Positions 54,280 to 64,000 of a stretch of DNA of 64,000 nucleotides are shown here, piece after piece. The translations under genes were made by a program, and so were the position numbers. Location of the stretch: positions 53,501 to 117,500 of the forward strand of contig JAXCGZ010007666.1 of the NCBI GenBank assembly GCA_037179515.1, written 5' to 3'. The first letter of the stretch is position 1; every line of letters starts with the position of its first letter. This stretch comes from Halocaridina rubra. Its lineage: Eukaryota > Arthropoda > Malacostraca > Decapoda > Atyidae. The notes under the pieces are model-generated. The model was not told the DNA's origin, searched no databases, and saw only the letters and a program-made list of their open reading frames with translations.

Positions 54280-54984
54280 TGTCGCATGACTGAAGTCTTG
54301 CTGAAACCAGAATCTGAAACTGTAACAAGTCGTGAAGAGAAACGTGAGAGGCTAGAGGTCAAGGGTGAAATAGAATACTCTCCCAGTTGTTTATCTGGGT
54401 ACAGTAAATGGATCCAGGGGGCTTAGCACCTGCTGGATCCATAGGGCTTAGCACCTGGCTGAACCCAGGTGTTTTAGCATAGGGCTTAGCCACCCAGCAT
54501 CAAGTGCCTCAAGAGTGTGGGAAAGACCCAGAAGGTGGCCCTGCCCAAAACCACAAGTAATCCTATATGCCCTGGAGGGATACCCAATAGCCACACACTG
54601 ACCTGGAACTCTTCCATTTTATAGGCCAACTGAAATAGCCCATCCCCCAAGAGGAGGGACCTCTCTTTGAACCTGAAGGCAATTGGCAGAAGGGGATTTA
54701 ACGACACGCCCTGCCCTTTGGGGTATTTCAAGCATCCCCATGGCAGCCAGAGAGCGACAGTTAACCAGAATCTTACCAGGGGCACGAATAGATCATAGAT
54801 TTTGATAGTCATAGGGTGGGGGGGGGGCATTGAGGCGTCGAAGATGTTAGAATAAACTAAGATAAAGGAACCACTGCTTGTCCATTCTTACCTTGCACCC
54901 TGCTGGTACTAATATTAACGTAGTGAGAAGAATTCATTACGACAACTGGTGACACGCGGTGGAATAGTAACTAACTTTACGACA
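54280..54984 (+). repeat. 3' LTR of gypsy element B
   Basis: It is 705 bp, TGTCGCATGACTG to TTTACGACA. It contains the same embedded primer-site-like stretch (54947-54962) as the 5' LTR and lacks 11 bp present in it. Confidence 0.9.
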
Positions 54985-55844
<860 letters not shown>

Positions 55845-55939
55845 CCCCCCAAAAAAAAAAAAAAAAAAATCCGCGATAGGTGAACGGCGAAATAGCGAGG
55901 GATTATTTCAGAGGAAATTATTTCGCAGCCAATAAAACT

Positions 55940-56566
55940 TTACGGCTGCCTTTTGGGGGAGAAGAACATGGTAATGGGGAGTTGCTGTCGCTGTTTCTTC
56001 TTTTGTTGGAAGATGGTACGGTAAGGAATCATGGCATTGTTGAGAAAATTACAGAAGGTCACTGAACGAACCATATTATCGTCATATTCCAGCGAGAGTT
56101 GTTGGGCTGCTTTCACATGTTCATATATGGCTGCCAGACATTCGAGTGTAAGGCCAGGTTCTTCAATTTCTTCGTGCGTTTCCTGAAGTTCTTCCTCTTC
56201 TTCGCTCGCTGATTTCGTCATTTCTTCCAAGTCTTCATCACACAAAGACTGCGAGTGGCAGTCAATCAGTTCATTCACATCTTCGTAAGTCATATCTTTA
56301 AAGCCTTCTCCTCCTGGCAATGTTACGACCCTCTTCGCTGATTTATCAAAAGAAATGCTCGCTGTTTTCCTGATCTTTGCCTTGTCTTGTTTGATGTAGC
56401 GAACAGTAGATTCACTGAGGCCAAAATAGCGGCCGACATCCATAAACCTTTTTCCTTCTTTCAACATATCTAAGAGTTTCACCTTATCTACTATGGTTAA
56501 CATCCTCCTTTGCCGCTTAGGCTGAATACCAGAAGCCTTAGAAGATGAAGGACATTTGGGAGGCAT
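55940..56566 (-). CDS. Tigger-derived fusion: DNA-binding domain joined in frame to C-terminal tail
   Basis: It is open for 208 codons from MPPKCPSSSKASG; an upstream Met (56626) lies outside the region shared by other copies. Residues 1-65 have a basic patch (PKRQRR) and the CENP-B/pogo N-terminal helix-turn-helix (MLTIVDKVKLLDMLKEG ... FGLSESTVRYIKQ). At about residue 82 the second DNA-binding half and the whole DDE domain are gone and the frame resumes at GGEGFKD, followed by an acidic Glu-rich stretch, a helical segment and QLPITMFF near the end (QxxIxxFF, PCNA-box pattern). The shared bases CAT at both sides of the deletion suggest a microhomology event. The frame is preserved, unlike all other Tigger copies here. 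Expression is unknown. Confidence 0.8.
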   Translation of the reverse strand: MPPKCPSSSKASGIQPKRQRRMLTIVDKVKLLDMLKEGKRFMDVGRYFGLSESTVRYIKQDKAKIRKTASISFDKSAKRVVTLPGGEGFKDMTYEDVNELIDCHSQSLCDEDLEEMTKSASEEEEELQETHEEIEEPGLTLECLAAIYEHVKAAQQLSLEYDDNMVRSVTFCNFLNNAMIPYRTIFQQKKKQRQQLPITMFFSPKRQP

Positions 56567-56799
56567 TGCAAAGTTTAAATTACGCGTGAAAACACAATCA
56601 CAAGCAAAACGTATTAATAACCACAACGTGAACGGCGCACACGTGAGTTAGACTGAACGAGTGAGGCGAGACATTGGAAAATGGTGGGAAAAGCAAACTG
56701 CAATGAAAAAGCCAATCAGACCCCATGATACAGAACATACAGAAAAACACTTCTGTGATTCGTTGTCTCCCGACCTTTCAGCCAATAGCATTCCATGAA

Positions 56800-57600
56800 C
56801 TATCTCACGTAGGTGAGAGCCTTTTCGTTTTCCGAAACGCTGATAGCGGTATCGTATTTTACTTGGTGCAATACTGTTAGTATTTATGTTTTTTATAAAT
56901 TTTTACTGTTTTATTATTCTTAGGCTACGAAATACTTGTTTTATCAATAAAATAATGAAAATATTAATATTCACTAGGTCACGTAGGTAAGAGCCTTTGT
57001 GTTTTCCGAAACGTGATACCGGTATCGTATTTTACATGGTGCAATACTGTTAGTGCTGTATTTATGTTTTTTACTATTTTTTACTATTTTATTATTCTTA
57101 GGCTAGGAAATACTTGTTTTATCAATAAAATAATGAAAATATTAATATTCACTAGGTCACGTAGGTGACAGCCTTTGCGTTTCCCGAAACGCTGATACCG
57201 GTATCGTATTTTACGTGGTGCAATACTGTTAGTATTTATGTTTTTGACTATTTTTTACTGTTTTATTATTCTTAGGCTAAGAAATGCGTTTTTTTTATCA
57301 ATAAAATCATGAAACTACTGGAAATTTTAATATACAGTATATACTAGCTCACTCAGGTGCGACTCCAATACATTGTACGCTATCGGTCACTATTTGACAT
57401 GATGCATTTCCATGTACTGTGAGTTATAAATCTAAATTTATGGTTTTTACTATTTTTTACAGTTTTATTATTCGTAGGCTGGGAAATAAATTTTTTTTTA
57501 TCAATTAAATAATGAAATTTGTTTTTTTCAATACAAAAATGAAAATACTGAAAAATTTTATTTTTTTAATATTTTAATATTTTTGCATATTCCCAAAATA
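56800..57600 (-). repeat. Tigger 5' subterminal tandem repeats, second locus
   Basis: There are four imperfect units of about 180 bp like those at 2690-3440, with the palindrome GATACCGGTATC perfect in two units (57015-57026, 57194-57205) and changed to GATAGCGGTATC in the unit nearest the ORF. Confidence 0.8.
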
Positions 57601-57676
57601 TAAAATAATAATTTGCCAAAAAAAAAAACCTAGGTACAGTGAAAACGCAAGCCAAGATACGCGATCCAACGAAGGG

Positions 57677-58708
<1,032 letters not shown>

Positions 58709-58902
58709 ATTCATGTTTTCACATATGTAATGTGCTTATTTGATAATTTCATGGCCCGAATGAGATTGGGAATTGAATTAAATGCTAAAATGAAGCCACG
58801 AGTGAGGTTGGGGAATCTGTAATATGAACATAGTGGCATTCAGTTAGAATGCGTTCATTCCTAAGTATAGCAGATATAAGCTATAAGGTTGGATTCCTTT
58901 TA

Positions 58903-58974
58903 ACCTTCTGTGGTGTAGTGGTAGCGCCTTGACTTAGTAATCATAAGTCCTAGGTTCGAGTCCCGGTCGGGGTA
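58903..58974 (+). tRNA. tRNA-like segment of array, unit 1
   Basis: It has A-box-like TGGTGTAGTGGTAGCGCC and B box GGTTCGAGTCC. D stem pairs, T stem has one mismatch, acceptor stem has mismatches at its inner end. Thr-like AGT anticodon is possible. More likely a pol III promoter module than a working tRNA. Confidence 0.45.
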
Positions 58975-59175
58975 AAAAATGATTCATGTTTTCACATATG
59001 TAATGTGCTTATTTGATAATTTCATGGCCCAAATGAGATTGGGAATTGAATTAAATGCTAAAATGAAGCCACGAGTGAGGTTGGGGAATCTGTAATATGA
59101 ACATAGTGGCATTCAGTTAGAATGCGTTCATTCCTAAGTATAGCAGATATAAGCTATAAGGTTGGATTCCTTTTA

Positions 59176-59247
59176 ACCTTCTGCGGTGTAGTGGTAGCGC
59201 CTTGACTTAGTAATCATAAGTCCTAGGTTCGAGTCCCGGTCGGGGTA
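59176..59247 (+). tRNA. tRNA-like segment of array, unit 2
   Basis: Same as unit 1 except for TGCGGTGTAG in place of TGTGGTGTAG at the start of the D arm. Confidence 0.45.
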
Positions 59248-59483
59248 AAAAATGATTCATGTTTTCACATATGTAATGTGCTTATTTGATAATTTCATGG
59301 CCCGAATGAAATTGGGAATTGAATTAAATGCTAAAATGAAGCCACGAGTGAGGTTGGGGAATCTGTAATATGAACATAGTGGCATTCAGTTAGAATGCGT
59401 TCATTCCTAAGTATAGCAGATATAAGCTATAAGGTTGGATTCCTTTTAACCTTCTGTGGTGTAGTGGTAGCGCCTTGACTTAG

Positions 59484-59845
59484 TTTTTTTTTTTTTTTTT
59501 TTAAGTGTGTGCCACCGGGACAGGCAGAAACTGCCCTCTTCAACAAAGGCCCGGGCACGAGAAAATACCAAGACGAAGGAAAAGAAAAAGGTTAAGGGCA
59601 AGGCACAGATGAGGTAATGTCACACAAAGGAAAACGACAGACAGAAAAAACAGTCAAAATAAAGAGGACCCAGAGATATGGAGGACTAGGCTCTGAGATG
59701 ACGATAGATCTGCTTTTTGAAGGATGAAAGGTCATAAGAACTTAGAAAGACAGAAGGAGGAAGAGAGTTCCAGAGTTTGGAGGTAGATGGGAAGAAGCAG
59801 TCGCTACACCGACCAATCCGCGAGCAACAAATCTCGACACAGTAC
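59484..59845 (-). mobile_element. LINE 3' end inserted in tRNA-like unit 3
   Basis: Poly(T) on the plus strand is the poly(A) tail of a minus-strand insertion. The minus-strand frame near 59690-59800 reads LWNSLPPSVF and SSFKKQIYRHL then a stop, the typical C-terminal end of a LINE ORF2. The tRNA-like unit resumes at CTAGGTTCGAG (59846). About 10 bases of the unit are missing at the site and no target duplication is evident. Confidence 0.75.
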
Positions 59846-59908
59846 TAGGTTCGAGTCCCGGTCGGGGTAAAAAATGATTCATGTTTTCACATATTTAATG
59901 TGCTTATT

Positions 59909-63599
<3,691 letters not shown>

Positions 63600-63990
63600 A
63601 AGAAAAGATCATCATCATCATACAGTATATATACACCCACCCTACCTCTGTCATATGTCTATCTAATCTATATTTGAAGGTGTCTAAGGTATTGGTGTTT
63701 ACTATACTACTAGGAATCCTGTTCCATGCATCAGCTACTCTATGGTATTACCAAGCCAATTTTCACCAATTTCCCTTCTGAACCTAAATTTATCAAGCTT
63801 AAATCCATTACCCATTATGACTTCTGGTTTGATCATGAATTTTTAAAACTTTATTAATATCACCCTTGTTAATCCCTTTAAACCATTTATATACCTCAAT
63901 CATATCCCCCCTAACTCTGCGCCTCTCTAGAGAATGTACATTATTTTTACTCTGTAATATAGTAGATTTAGGCATTGCATAATTCATTTT
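63600..63990 (-). pseudogene. CR1/L2-type LINE ORF2 C-terminus, fragment
   Basis: The inverse of 31914-32240: on the minus strand RGDMIEVYKWFKGINKGD, a frame break near 63810, then NTNTLDTFKYRLDRHM and TEVGWVYI. It is 5'-truncated near 63990, close to where the other copy starts. Confidence 0.8.
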
Positions 63991-64000
63991 TTTTTTGTTT

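Noticed and set aside
54280..54984. A clear target-site duplication for element B
   Set aside because: The flanks (ATTGA on the left, TTATT on the right) do not match, and the trinucleotide repeat target makes any short match meaningless.
58903..59247. Functional tRNA gene cluster
   Set aside because: Acceptor and anticodon stems have mismatches and each segment is embedded in a larger repeated unit, so a tRNA-derived repeat is more likely.

Overview
This is eukaryotic repeat DNA with no recognisable host gene. The mix of Tigger/pogo DNA transposons, RTE and CR1/L2-group non-LTR retrotransposons, Ty3/gypsy LTR elements, tRNA-derived SINEs and very long (TA)n tracts fits an invertebrate genome. 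An arthropod, perhaps a decapod crustacean, is my best guess; that is inference from element style, not from a diagnostic gene.

Layout. 1-5309: Tigger pieces (a transposase 3' end, an internally deleted copy, and a transposase-less element whose 3' repeat has grown into a 160-bp satellite), with a tRNA-like repeat and (TA)n tracts between them. 5446-11042: two RTE copies head to head around (TA)n; the right one is long and carries a nested SINE. 11307-17855: a nearly empty gypsy-type element whose second LTR is split by a two-ORF LINE. 17882-26947: minus-strand CR1-group LINE copies in series, one with an almost intact 906-codon ORF2; a 5'-truncated but open sister lies at 27447-29220. 29221-31430: a tandem array of a 310-bp unit alternating with (TA)n and palindromic spacers, possibly from Penelope-like elements. 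32461-47218: gypsy element A with both LTRs, gag, protease, RT, RNase H and integrase, all broken; a 5.1-kb LINE splits the integrase and a second LINE fragment sits in its 3' region. 47876-55600: an inverted-repeat element split by gypsy element B, a non-autonomous relative of A. 55842-63334: an internally deleted Tigger copy with an open in-frame fusion ORF, another inverted-repeat element, a tandem tRNA-like array, and a nearly full-length Tigger with a frameshifted transposase. 63343-64000: (TA)n and a LINE 3' end.

How the parts relate. Almost every element is a copy or derivative of another in the window, so they can be compared directly. These comparisons give nesting order, in-place growth of (TA)n inside paralogous elements, a SINE that shares its 3' tail with the two-ORF LINE, and an internally deleted Tigger that keeps the DNA-binding domain and a PCNA-box-like motif but loses the catalytic domain. 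All coding calls are transposon genes; most are broken.
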